DNA from: JAWLDA01 sp041686855 | Lineage (GTDB): Bacteria > Bacillota > Limnochordia > DTU080 > RSA5 | Assembly: GCA_041686855.1 (NCBI GenBank) | Contig: JAWLDA010000017.1 | Coordinates: 24,061 to 88,060 of the forward strand | DNA: 64,000 nucleotides | Reading direction: 5' to 3' | Part shown: positions 1 through 7,956 of the stretch, one piece after another | Numbering within the stretch: position 1 is the stretch's first letter | Layout: the number at the start of each line of letters is the position of its first letter | The notes under the pieces: generated by a model | Database searches by the model: none | The model's input: only the letters and a program-made list of their open reading frames with translations | What the model was told of the DNA's origin: nothing | Program-made: the position numbers and the translations under genes

Positions 1-548
1 GGCAAAGCCTTCAAGCTCGCTACTCGGAGAGTGTTGCCCGCTTCCAGCGACTCGCGCCCAATTGGAAAGGACTTGGCCGAGTCGTATGGGACGCTACGCG
101 CTGCGTCGATTACCTGAGCACATTGGAGTACGTAGACCAGAATCGCATCGCGTGCATGGGCCACTCTCTCGGCGGCAAGATGTCTCTTTACGCTGCAGCC
201 TTTGAATCCCGCTTCAAAGCGGTCATCGCCTCAGACCTCGGCATCGGCCTGCCATTCTCCAATTGGGAGGCGCCTTGGTACCTTGGACCCGAGGTGCAAG
301 AGTCTTCATTCACCAGGGACCATCACCAACTCCTCGGCCTCATCGCGCCCCGACCTTTTTTACTGATTGCCGGGGAGAGCTCAGACGGCAAACGGAGCTG
401 GCCGTACCTAAACTCTGCTCAAGACGTGTACCGGTTGTACGGCAACGAGTCCGCCATCGCCATGTTTAATCACGGGACGGGACACACCCCAACCCAAGAG
501 TCCATTGATGCGGCATACGCGTGGCTGGACGAGCAGCTTGCTCCTTAG
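1..548 (+). CDS. Alpha/beta hydrolase (dienelactone hydrolase / Abhydrolase_7-like), 5' partial
   Basis: The reading frame is open from base 3, so the gene begins before the window; about 181 C-terminal residues are visible. The nucleophile elbow GHSLGGK carries the presumed catalytic Ser, an Asp lies in the segment AGESSDGKRSW, and the C-terminal His is in NHGTGHTP, giving a complete Ser-Asp-His set. The stretch FSNWEAPWYLG followed by IAPRPFLLIAGE is typical of secreted or cytoplasmic esterases related to acetyl-xylan esterase and dienelactone hydrolase found in sugar-degrading bacteria. The substrate cannot be read from the sequence; deacetylation of a glycan fits the carbohydrate-rich surroundings but is inference. 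The gene ends with TAG at 546-548, with no clear terminator before the next gene. Confidence 0.85.
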   Translation, partial: QSLQARYSESVARFQRLAPNWKGLGRVVWDATRCVDYLSTLEYVDQNRIACMGHSLGGKMSLYAAAFESRFKAVIASDLGIGLPFSNWEAPWYLGPEVQESSFTRDHHQLLGLIAPRPFLLIAGESSDGKRSWPYLNSAQDVYRLYGNESAIAMFNHGTGHTPTQESIDAAYAWLDEQLAP

Positions 549-692
549 CTGTCTCTATGATCCGCTGTATCAGGTGCCCTTAAGGGGCGAGCTCCGACAA
601 GTTTTACCACGTCTGGTGGAGGATCCCAAAGTGACTTCTCGAAGTGGACCTCAGTACAAAACCAAGGGTAAGTAGGAGGAACCTGTCGTCTC

Positions 693-1154
693 ATGTCAAC
701 CAAAGTTTTAAAAGTACTTGCTATGCTAACGCTCACCCTCTGCTTGTGCTCTGCCGCTGTGCTGGCTCAAGGGGCAGAGGAGATTACACCTGTCGTCGAG
801 CCGAATGATGCGGGTCCCCAAGTCGCCATCAACGTACCCTCTGACGGGGTCCTATACAATGAGCGCGGCGAGCTCGTCGTCAGCGCCACTTTGAGTAATG
901 TGGGCAACCAAGCCGTTCCCCCTCTCGATGTCGTCGTCGTCCTCTTAAACGACTGCATTTTGACGAATGTGCCGCAGACTTGCCGGTTTGCTGCTTTCGG
1001 TAGCTTCGAGGGCGTCGCGCCCAACGGCATCTCGCCCGACAACTCGCTCTCGTGGGTCTTTAACTTTGGTCCTTACCCGCGCCTCGACCTCGAGCGCTGG
1101 ACGGTCATTTGGTACCCCGTTGTCTCTGCTCTTGCCACGGCAGACGCTGAGTAA
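693..1154 (+). CDS. Small secreted protein with CARDB/Ig-like fold
   Basis: This 153-residue protein starts with a clear Sec signal peptide (Lys at positions 4 and 7, hydrophobic core, likely cleavage after VLAQG-A or nearby). The mature part has the pattern of a CARDB-type beta-sandwich: VSATLSNVGNQAVPPLDVVVVLLND, followed by two Cys residues (DCILTN and QTCRF) that could form a disulfide, and a final strand around WTVIWYPV. An AGGAGG lies 13 nt before the ATG, a slightly long spacing. There is no lipobox and no transmembrane anchor, so it should be exported and soluble. It stands alone on this strand and is followed by two hairpins. Role unknown; such modules usually mediate binding or spacing at the cell surface. 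Confidence 0.65.
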   Translation: MSTKVLKVLAMLTLTLCLCSAAVLAQGAEEITPVVEPNDAGPQVAINVPSDGVLYNERGELVVSATLSNVGNQAVPPLDVVVVLLNDCILTNVPQTCRFAAFGSFEGVAPNGISPDNSLSWVFNFGPYPRLDLERWTVIWYPVVSALATADAE

Positions 1155-1171
1155 GTGACTTTCTGTTTGTA

Positions 1172-1192
1172 GCACGGGTGTAACACCCGTGC
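1172..1192 (+). terminator. Hairpin 1 downstream of the secreted protein gene
   Basis: A 9-bp perfect stem (GCACGGGTG / CACCCGTGC) with a TAA loop lies 17 nt after the preceding stop codon. There is no U-tract after it, so it is a terminator-like hairpin, not a canonical intrinsic terminator. Confidence 0.45.
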
Positions 1193-1217
1193 AGTAACCA
1201 TCTCGTGGTTCGCACGC

Positions 1218-1250
1218 TACAAGTAGGGGGATCCGATCCCCCTACTTGTA
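1218..1250 (+). terminator. Hairpin 2: near-perfect 33-bp palindrome
   Basis: Two 16-bp arms (TACAAGTAGGGGGATC and its exact complement) flank a single C. In RNA the inner bases would form the loop, leaving a stem of about 14 bp. It lies 25 nt after hairpin 1. No U-tract follows. It could be a strong terminator or processing stem, or a DNA palindrome bound by a protein. Confidence 0.5.
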
Positions 1251-1484
1251 CACTTCAGTCACACACTCCGCTCGCCGCGCCTTCATTCCAACCCCTCGGT
1301 CTCTCCCACGATCTCCTCCTTGCCCTCCTCCACGACCTTCCTGCGCTGCTTCACTTTCCCATTGTTTCTAACAATAATCTCCTAATGAGACTTCCGACTT
1401 CCAAGTGTTAATCTAATGACAGGCTTCTCCTTGCGTTCCAGCAATCCAACCATTTCGACATTTTCACACTCAATACGCCAGATA

Positions 1485-2531
1485 ATGGGGGAACCGATGC
1501 GAAGCAACGTCAGAGTTCATCATCTTTTTTTGGTCCTCGTCCTGTTGGTTTTTAGCGGTTGTGCCATCACTGGGCCGTCGTGGAATTCTGGAGGTTATGC
1601 CACCATCCAAGGTGCGATTCGCGACGGATCCGGTAAGAGCATTGAAGCACCAGTCACAGTCTCGCTGGGACGCTCGTCCGTCACTCCGACTGACGGAGCC
1701 TATGCCATCGGTTGGGTTGCACCAGGGAAGTACATTTTGCGGGCGTCGAGCCCGGGGTATGAGGAGTATCAGCAGATCGTCTCCGTCCCATCCGGCGGGG
1801 AACTGACACACAACATTACGCTCAGCCCGGCCGGTATGCCTGCGGGCTCCTCCGGCACGCCACCGGCCAATTCCGGCACACCCGCTAACAACTCCGGTAC
1901 TCCAGCAACACCGCGACCCGGTTCGTCGCTGCTTCCGCTTGCCGGCAAGACGATTGTCGTCGATCCCGGGCACGGCGGGTTTAATCCGAGTCTTGGGGAC
2001 TTTGGCACATCCGGCGAGCATGGAATCGAAAAGCACAATGTCCTCGCAATAGCGCTCACTCTACGCGACCTCCTTGAGAGTTCGGGCGCCCACGTCATCA
2101 TGACGCGCGAGAAGGACATCAACCCCAGCGTCGGCACCCGATTTGAGACCGATCCATATGGACAGCTCAAGGCTCGGGTCGACCTGGCCAACCGTTCCGG
2201 AGCCGATGTTTACGTGAGCATTCACAACGACTGGCATAGCAACACAGAAGCCGCTGGAGTGAAAACCTTCTATTATAGTGAGGTTGGCCGTGAGCTCGCT
2301 AAACAGGTGCAAGAGGCCGTAGTTCACAGCCTCGGCGCCACTGACCGGCAAACGGAATGGGGGCGGTTTCGGGTGATCCGAGAGACGACGATGCCGTCGA
2401 TCCTCATTGAACTCGGCTTTTTAAGCAACCCCCAAGAGGATTACCTGCTCTCCACACCGGAGTATCGAACGAGAGCCGCCCAAGGACTGCACGATGGGTT
2501 GGTTCAGTACTTCGAGACACGTGTAAGCTAA
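1485..2531 (+). CDS. N-acetylmuramoyl-L-alanine amidase (Amidase_3) lipoprotein with carboxypeptidase-regulatory-like domain
   Basis: The enzyme cleaves the bond between N-acetylmuramic acid and L-Ala in peptidoglycan. The C-terminal catalytic domain starts near VVDPGHGG; the zinc ligands are His in DPGHGG, Glu in the GEHGIEKHN segment and His in VSIHND, and the catalytic Glu is in ILIELGFLSN. The N-terminus has a lipoprotein signal ending in VFSGC, so the protein is lipid-anchored. After it comes a beta-sandwich of the carboxypeptidase-regulatory type (IQGAIRDGSG to HNITLSP) and a Ser/Gly/Thr/Pro-rich linker with repeated SGTPA. The open frame extends to 1416, but the signal peptide sits correctly only from the ATGs at 1485 or 1497; the latter has GGGGGA just upstream. 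It may act in growth, division or sporulation; context does not decide. Confidence 0.9.
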   Translation: MGEPMRSNVRVHHLFLVLVLLVFSGCAITGPSWNSGGYATIQGAIRDGSGKSIEAPVTVSLGRSSVTPTDGAYAIGWVAPGKYILRASSPGYEEYQQIVSVPSGGELTHNITLSPAGMPAGSSGTPPANSGTPANNSGTPATPRPGSSLLPLAGKTIVVDPGHGGFNPSLGDFGTSGEHGIEKHNVLAIALTLRDLLESSGAHVIMTREKDINPSVGTRFETDPYGQLKARVDLANRSGADVYVSIHNDWHSNTEAAGVKTFYYSEVGRELAKQVQEAVVHSLGATDRQTEWGRFRVIRETTMPSILIELGFLSNPQEDYLLSTPEYRTRAAQGLHDGLVQYFETRVS

Positions 2532-2633
2532 GCGAGTTTGCGCTGTTCGCAACCCGGGAATTATAGTTGTTCGTATGCAATTCGGAGTGTTGCAATTCAC
2601 CGTTCCCTAAGTTGCGAATCCAGCAAAACCGGA

Positions 2634-3179
2634 CTTGTTGCTTGCCTGGTGAGGAGTGATTCCTCTTCAGCGTGGAATCGATCCTCACCAGAGTGGCAAC
2701 AACCGCCAAATCGCTGCGACAGGTGGCATCAACCCTAAACGGGTCGTTTGGACCATCGCTTGTAGCTGGCCTTTACGCGAGACGCTTTCGCGTCTCTTGT
2801 CTGCCGGTTTCAATTCGTCGGTTCCAAGCCGCGAACAACGCATGGAATCAGCGCAAATTCCGCCTTGTTGCCTGCCTGATGAGGAACGATTCCTCTTCAG
2901 TGTGGAATCGTTCCTCATGAGACTGGCAACAACCGCTACATCGCTGCGGCAGGTGGCATCAACGCTAAACGGGGCGTTTGGACCAACGCTTGTAGCTGGC
3001 CTTTACGCGAATCGCTTTCGCGCCTTTTGTCTGCCAATTCCAATTCGACGGCTCCATACCACGTACAACCCGGGAATCAGGGCACAAAACCGCCTTGTTG
3101 CCTGCCTGATGGGGAGCGATTCCTCTTCAGCGTGGAATCGTTCCTCATCAGACTGGCAACATCCGCCACACCGCTGCGC
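2634..3179. repeat. 230-bp tandem repeat, 2.4 copies, with conserved hairpin
   Basis: Units begin at 2634, 2864 and 3094 (CTTGTTGCYTGCCTG), giving an exact 230-bp period; the third unit breaks off near 3179. Each unit has a 46-nt hairpin (2646-2691, 2876-2921, 3106-3151) with 18-bp arms and a 10-nt loop TCTTCAGYGT. The arms differ between copies but stay paired: CTGGTG pairs with CACCAG in copy 1, CTGATG with CATCAG in copy 3. A second small hairpin (CTAAACG/CGTTTGG) and, in copy 1, a third (GAGACGC-TTTC-GCGTCTC) follow. Weaker similarity reaches back to about 2570. The period is not a multiple of three and the same repeat is read in different frames in successive copies, so it is not coding. 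Confidence 0.85.
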
Positions 3180-3688
3180 GCTTTGGTCAAGCTCATTGGC
3201 CAGTCAATTAGCCGCTGTAACCCGTGTCCTCAATCGGCATGACCGAAGCAACGTCTCCCCGGCGTTGACGGGGAGAAACGTCCGAATGCGGACGACCCGT
3301 CCATTCACCTCTGTTGTGACCTCGCTGAGCGCGTCTCCTCAGGCGTCGAAGTCGCGCCCCAATCGGTCACCGCGCTTCAGCCAGGCTCCCAAATCGACGT
3401 CAGGCCCAAAGGCACAGCAATGTGAAACGGTGTGACCAGAGCTGTACTGAACTGAGCTGTGCTGACCGGTCCCGTCCTCCACCGTCTCCCCTAAATAAGT
3501 AGAGCCATGAGTTTGAAACTCACCACCAATCCTCTCCAAGAAGGCCATCAGTCGCAACAGACCCCGCCGGTTTCCCACCACCCAATCTACCCCATCGCTC
3601 GCGAATGCCCTTGCCGGGAGCTTCCCCTAGGGGTCTGTACCTCCAGCCCGGATCGCCTCTATCTTACGTTATGTTGGCCCGAGGGTGA

Positions 3689-3715
3689 CACTGGGCGGCC
3701 TAGTCGACCGCCCAG
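3689..3715 (-). terminator. Hairpin after the binding-protein remnant
   Basis: A 9-bp stem ACTGGGCGG / CCGCCCAGT with a 9-nt loop sits 12 bases beyond the 3' end of the minus-strand remnant at 3728. No U-tract follows on the minus strand, so it is only terminator-like. Confidence 0.4.
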
Positions 3716-3727
3716 TTCCTAGGTACA

Positions 3728-3964
3728 TTACTGTTGCAGAACCGCGTTAGCGATCCGCTCCGCCTCTGCAAGCGCCGCCGAAGCAGCTATGGTGCCCCGT
3801 TCAACTTCTACGAGAAGCGGACCCATCTGGCGATTGATCTCGGAGAAGCGAATGTACGGATACGGCTTCGCCGTGTTAAATATGTCCGGCGAGACCTCCA
3901 TATACGGATAAGCGCGCATGGATTCTGCGAATGCGTCACTTTGGAGCTGTAACGTGCGGCTCGA
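3728..3964 (-). pseudogene. C-terminal remnant of a sugar ABC transporter solute-binding protein
   Basis: The frame is open from an in-frame stop at 3965-3967 down to the stop at 3728, about 78 residues. It reads ...QSDAFAESMRAYPYMEVSP, then a stretch with PYIRFSEINRQMGPLLVEVERG and a terminal helix AAL-AEAERIANAVL. This is the pattern of the last helices of family 1 extracellular sugar-binding proteins, which are normally 400-450 residues. The N-terminal domains and signal peptide are missing, and only about 110 bases separate the fragment from the next gene. I read it as a decayed or deleted binding-protein gene. A 63-residue product from the internal ATG at 3919 is possible but would not fold alone. 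Confidence 0.65.
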
Positions 3965-4076
3965 TTATTTCAGGCATCCAGTCAGGAGAGAGCGAAGTTT
4001 GTCAACGCTTACACGTAGCAAGCCTCATTCGTGCGCGCTCCGTCGATGCGCGCCAAGCAAATGTATATGAGCTATT

Positions 4077-5087
4077 TCAGACGGCCGTAGTAGAAAGTGG
4101 GGCGGTGATCCACCGAACTTCGGAGTATCTTGGAACTTCGATGGGCTCATCGTGGGTGCAGCTACCGCGGGCCCTGACCACCTCTGTCACGTGTACCTCC
4201 GCCTCGCAGAAGGAAACCTCTCCCCCAGGCAGCTCGACTTCTAATTGCAGGCGAGCGCACCGCTTGTCATCATCAACGCTTAGAAGCTTTCCTACTTTGG
4301 GATAGTCGCTCCACGCCCAGCCTTCACGCATCAGGAGCGCTGCCTCTGCTACCTGCTCAAACGGCGTTTTCAGTCCCACCCAACCTCGGTAATGAGGTCG
4401 CAATGGTGCGAACGAGTCGGATCGGTTCACCAACGGCTCGAGAGACTCAGGTGAGAGGTGCCCCCAATACCGCCCTTCCGGAAAGTCGAGGAGCGTCGGC
4501 GCAAACCGGTGTCCACCGAAATGACTCACTCGCCAGACCCGAATCGACGGTGAACCCGAACTGCAGTACGACTCACGCAGCGTCTTGTAGATCGGAAAAC
4601 CAAACTTGCCGCAACAGGCGTCGACACTGCCGTGCGTACACACCAAGAGGTCACGCACCCTGCCTCTCTCACCGTCACCATCCGCGTTCTCACGGTATGC
4701 CTCGAATCGCTCGAGCCTTTCCGTCTGATTTAAATACGCAGCGACCAACGGTGCAACCATGCTCTGGGGTACTGCATACTCGTGGCGACGCAGTACGGAG
4801 AAACGCCCGGACGGCCGACTAAAGAACAGAACACGACGATGCCCGCTACGGGAGTATTCCGAATCAGGAGCGATGGCCAGTGGACGGAAGTGAACGCCTC
4901 GCGTACGAGCCTCCTCCATCACGTGTAAGAGATCCTTTCCGATCCGTCCCGTCTCCTCGAGTAGACCCGGCCACGGCAACGAGGTTTCGATGATGGCGTA
5001 GTGATCATAACTCGTTGCTGTGCCGACGGGATCGTCATGAGAGGCCTGGGAGATCAGCGAACACATCGACGTGTCGATAGGAGGCAC
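4077..5087 (-). CDS. Sucrase/ferredoxin-like (Suc_Fer-like) thioredoxin-fold protein, copy 1
   Basis: This 336-residue protein has the hallmark of the Suc_Fer-like family: LLVCTHGSVDACCGKFGFPIY near the middle, with the Cys cluster expected to hold a 2Fe-2S centre in a thioredoxin-like ferredoxin fold, then the conserved SHFGGHRFAPTLLDFPEG segment. A conserved N-terminal CSLISQASHDDPVGTAT is shared with its paralogue at 17407-18423, as is the C-terminal YRGWVGLKTPFEQVAEA. It is transcribed in the same direction as, and 68 bases after, the siderophore import operon, so a redox role in iron release is an attractive inference, unproven. The start is uncertain: GTG at 5087 with GAAAGGA almost touching it, or ATG at 5066. 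Confidence 0.75.
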   Translation of the reverse strand: MPPIDTSMCSLISQASHDDPVGTATSYDHYAIIETSLPWPGLLEETGRIGKDLLHVMEEARTRGVHFRPLAIAPDSEYSRSGHRRVLFFSRPSGRFSVLRRHEYAVPQSMVAPLVAAYLNQTERLERFEAYRENADGDGERGRVRDLLVCTHGSVDACCGKFGFPIYKTLRESYCSSGSPSIRVWRVSHFGGHRFAPTLLDFPEGRYWGHLSPESLEPLVNRSDSFAPLRPHYRGWVGLKTPFEQVAEAALLMREGWAWSDYPKVGKLLSVDDDKRCARLQLEVELPGGEVSFCEAEVHVTEVVRARGSCTHDEPIEVPRYSEVRWITAPLSTTAV

Positions 5088-5113
5088 ATCCTTTCAGGTA
5101 CCATGGGAGCATG

Positions 5114-5145
5114 GGGGCAGGGTACAAAGCGCCAGTCCCTGCCCC
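5114..5145 (-). terminator. Hairpin between siderophore operon and Suc_Fer-like gene
   Basis: A perfect 9-bp stem GGGGCAGGG / CCCTGCCCC with a 14-nt loop lies 10 bases after the stop of the double binding protein. No U-tract follows, so it may attenuate or protect the upstream mRNA and not fully stop transcription. Confidence 0.5.
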
Positions 5146-5155
5146 ACCAAGCCAC

Positions 5156-6937
5156 TCACTCTGCGACATACTCAAACAAGTCGTCCACAATCAAGTTGGC
5201 GGCCGTGATGCCGAGCCCGCTCAGCCACGCTTCCCAGTCGACTTGGTGAACACGGCCATTCTTGACCGCGTCGAGCTGCGCCCAAAGTGGGTTGGTTACA
5301 ATCGTGCGCTGCAGGAGCGAGTTCTCCGGATCACGACTAAACCACAGGATTACGTCGCCGTCCATCTGCGGGATGCTTTCGGCTCCTAAGCGCTCCATAA
5401 AGGAGTTCCCACGCTGCGACGGAGGTCGAGGAAGGCCCGCATCCTCAATGATGCCTCCGCTAAACGATTGTCGGAGATAGGCGCGTGTGTGGTCGGATCG
5501 TGCTCGCAGCACCGAGATCTCCGTTGTGTTTAGACGATCTCCTAGTCTGCTGCGGAGCTCCTCAAGGCGAGCATCGTACCGTGCCAGCAACTCTTCGCCC
5601 TCGCCAGGAATTCCAAGGGCCTCAGCCTGGAGCGAAAGGTTCTCCTTCCACGTGGCACCAAGGGTTGGTACGAGGACTGTTGGTGCAATCTGCGAGAGTG
5701 CATTGTAGATCGCCTCGTGCGTATCTCTGGATCCCAGGATAAGGTCAGGCCGTAACCTGGCGATGCGTTCGAGGCTAGGTTGATCAATGGTGCCGACGTT
5801 AGCGATTCCCTCGACGTCGTATGCACGCTTTATGTAGCTCGGAAACGGATCATCATTAAAGACGGTCGTCGCTCCGACCGGCTTAATCCCCAACGCCAGC
5901 ACGTTGTCCAAGCCCCCATTGTCCAGAACGACCACACGCTCCGTGGACGCGGGCACGATCGTCGTACCCATGGCGTGCGCAATAACCCACTCGTTCAGGA
6001 AGAACGCGAAGAGGTCGTCCAGCATACGGTTGGCCGAGAGGATACCGCCGCCGAGGTTCCAGTTGATCTCGTTGACGTGATGCACGTCTCCGGAACGGGC
6101 CGCCTTGAGGCTTCGCCAAAGCGGGTGGCTCACCCACTTCTTCTCGAGCTCCGATCCACCCTCTGGCCCGGACCACCAATCGGAGGTCATCACAAAGATG
6201 ACGTCGCCGTCTATCTCGAGGATGCGTTCCATGCTCTGAAGCGTGACAACTTGAGGCGATGAGTCCCAATCCGCGACCTGCTGGGCTTTGGGCCGCTTCA
6301 AACCGGCTTCACGAATTACGGAACCAGGGAACCCGGTTGTGTATATGCGAACCTCCCCGCCGCCAAAGCGGACAATCGAAACCTCGGTGGATAACCGATC
6401 GCCCATCTTGGCTTTAAAGTCGGCGATCCGATCCTCCCAGGCCTGAAGGATTCGCAGACCCTCTTCCTCCTTCCCCATCGCGTTGGCGTACAGAGGGAGG
6501 TTCTCTTTCCAGGCCATCCCAATCGTCTCGGCAAAGACCGTAGGAGCGATTGCCGAGAGTTGGTTGTAGATCGCCTGATGCCGCAGTTTACTTCCGATAA
6601 TCAGATCGGGCTTCAGCCGGGCGATGGTCTCAAGATCGGGTTGCGTCTCACCTCCGACAAGCGTGACGCCATTCATCTCGTCGGCAATTTGGGGATACCA
6701 GGGATCCCCGACCCACGACGCAACGGCCCCGACCGGCGTGACACCTAGAGCAAGGGCAGCTTCTGTCGCACCTTGACCCAGTGTGACTACACGCTGAGGT
6801 GTATATGCAACCGCAGTGGTGCCCATTGCATGCTCAATGACCGCAGCGGATGTCGTTCCAACCGCAACAAACATGAGGGTGATCGCCATGAGCGTAGCGA
6901 CGACCACATTGGACGCGTGAGAGTTTCGAAGTGACAC
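5156..6937 (-). CDS. Fused double siderophore-binding protein (two FecB/FhuD-type domains)
   Basis: The 593-residue product holds two complete Peripla_BP_2 domains in tandem behind one signal peptide. Domain 1 (about 33-315) opens with VIEHAMGTTAVAYTPQRVV and carries WYPQIADEMNGVTLVGGE; domain 2 (about 316-593) opens with a similar VIAHAMGTTIVPASTERVV and ends DDLFEYVAE. Domain 1 is close to the single-domain neighbour at 6968-7915; domain 2 is more diverged. The signal peptide ends around TTSA-A with no lipobox Cys, implying a free periplasmic protein and hence a diderm cell. GTG at 6937 is preferred because AGGAGG lies 7 nt upstream; GTG at 6943 is too close. It is the last gene of the iron-siderophore operon and may offer two ligand sites to one transporter. 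Confidence 0.85.
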   Translation of the reverse strand: MSLRNSHASNVVVATLMAITLMFVAVGTTSAAVIEHAMGTTAVAYTPQRVVTLGQGATEAALALGVTPVGAVASWVGDPWYPQIADEMNGVTLVGGETQPDLETIARLKPDLIIGSKLRHQAIYNQLSAIAPTVFAETIGMAWKENLPLYANAMGKEEEGLRILQAWEDRIADFKAKMGDRLSTEVSIVRFGGGEVRIYTTGFPGSVIREAGLKRPKAQQVADWDSSPQVVTLQSMERILEIDGDVIFVMTSDWWSGPEGGSELEKKWVSHPLWRSLKAARSGDVHHVNEINWNLGGGILSANRMLDDLFAFFLNEWVIAHAMGTTIVPASTERVVVLDNGGLDNVLALGIKPVGATTVFNDDPFPSYIKRAYDVEGIANVGTIDQPSLERIARLRPDLILGSRDTHEAIYNALSQIAPTVLVPTLGATWKENLSLQAEALGIPGEGEELLARYDARLEELRSRLGDRLNTTEISVLRARSDHTRAYLRQSFSGGIIEDAGLPRPPSQRGNSFMERLGAESIPQMDGDVILWFSRDPENSLLQRTIVTNPLWAQLDAVKNGRVHQVDWEAWLSGLGITAANLIVDDLFEYVAE

Positions 6938-6967
6938 AGGCACTCCTCCTAATTTACGTGGCGAGAA

Positions 6968-7915
6968 TCACTCGCCGAGAAAGATTTCGTAGAGGTTGTC
7001 GAGCATGACATTCGCAGAGAGAATGCTGCCGCTAAGATTCCAATGCGTCTCGTCGACCGCGTACACAGCTCCCGTCTTAACCGCTTTAAGGCTCCTGCCC
7101 AATGGGTGGTTTAGCCAGTCGTCACGCATCTGGTTGCTTGCTTCTTCTCGCCCGCGAAAAGCATCGGCAAAATAGAAGAGCACGTCGCCATCCATCATCG
7201 GGATCTGTTCCCTGGTGATCGTAATGTGTTGTGGAGCGGTGGCCCAATCCTCCACCTGCTGCGCCTTGGGACGTTGTAAGCCCGCGGCTTGGATCACCGA
7301 TCCGGGAAAGCCAGTCAAGTAAATACGCACGCCGTTGTTCCGGAAGCGCACGATGGAGACCTCGGTCGCCAAACGCTCACCCATTTGGGCTTTGAACTGG
7401 GCGAGTCGTTCATCCCACGCGTGTAAGAGTCGCTCCGCTTCTTCGACCCTCCCCAGAGCCTGGGCGTCCGTGACGAAATTCTCACGCCACACCATCCCGG
7501 CCGTTTCGTGAAAGATCGTCGGCGCAATCGCGGCCAACTTGTCGTAGATCGCTTGGTGCCTGCTCTTGCTGCCGATAATGAGGTCGGGCTTTAGGCCAAA
7601 GATGGTCTCTAGCTCTGGTTCCAACTCCCCACCGACGAGTGTGACGCCTTTCATGCGGTCGGAGATGAACGGGTACCAAGGCTCTCCTTTCCAAGAGCTC
7701 ACCGCACCGACCGGCGTGATCCCGAGGGCAAGTACAGCTTCTGTTGCATGTTGTGTAAGCGTGACCACACGCTGCGGTGTGCCTTGGATCTCGGTTGTTC
7801 CCATCGCGTGCTCAATGACCGTAGCTGAGGCTTGTCCAAAGAGAAGGAGCATCAGCGAAACGGCGATGAGTGCAGGCGTGACGCTCCTACGACGAACTGC
7901 GACTAACTTAGGCAT
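6968..7915 (-). CDS. Iron-siderophore ABC transporter substrate-binding protein
   Basis: This 315-residue periplasmic binding protein of the FecB/FhuD class has a Sec signal peptide (MPKLVAVRRR..., core LIAVSLMLLLFG, cleavage near ASA-T) and the lobe pattern TPQRVVTLTQHATEAVLALG and LKPDLIIGS. The mature start VIEHAMGTTEIQ matches the opening of both domains in the next gene, so they arose by duplication. There is no lipobox. The start at 7915 is set by GGAGGA six bases upstream of the ATG; an earlier Met at 7960 would put extra residues before the signal. It should hand ferric siderophore or ferric citrate to the permease pair encoded upstream. The exact ligand is unknown. Confidence 0.9.
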   Translation of the reverse strand: MPKLVAVRRRSVTPALIAVSLMLLLFGQASATVIEHAMGTTEIQGTPQRVVTLTQHATEAVLALGITPVGAVSSWKGEPWYPFISDRMKGVTLVGGELEPELETIFGLKPDLIIGSKSRHQAIYDKLAAIAPTIFHETAGMVWRENFVTDAQALGRVEEAERLLHAWDERLAQFKAQMGERLATEVSIVRFRNNGVRIYLTGFPGSVIQAAGLQRPKAQQVEDWATAPQHITITREQIPMMDGDVLFYFADAFRGREEASNQMRDDWLNHPLGRSLKAVKTGAVYAVDETHWNLSGSILSANVMLDNLYEIFLGE

Positions 7916-7956
7916 GGTGAATCCTCCAATCCACAGACCATGAGTGGAAACAAACA

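Larger units (their letters stand above)
1155..1484. other. Intergenic region before the amidase gene
   Basis: Apart from the two hairpins at 1172-1192 and 1218-1250 this 330-base stretch shows no supported gene. It is pyrimidine-rich on the plus strand (about 1261-1360), so short open frames here are not convincing. Confidence 0.5.
2532..3727. other. Long gene-free stretch around the 230-bp repeats
   Basis: No supported gene lies between the amidase and the binding-protein remnant. The left half is the tandem repeat. The right half (3180-3727) holds only a hairpin at 3254-3276 (TCTCCCCG / CGGGGAGA) and one at 3689-3715. Open frames across it lack ribosome-binding sites and recognisable domains. 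Confidence 0.6.

Noticed and set aside
2656..3435. A 259-codon open frame across the 230-bp repeats
   Set aside because: The repeat period is not a multiple of three, so each copy is read in another frame; no ribosome-binding site, no domain, and the hairpin pairing explains the conservation better.
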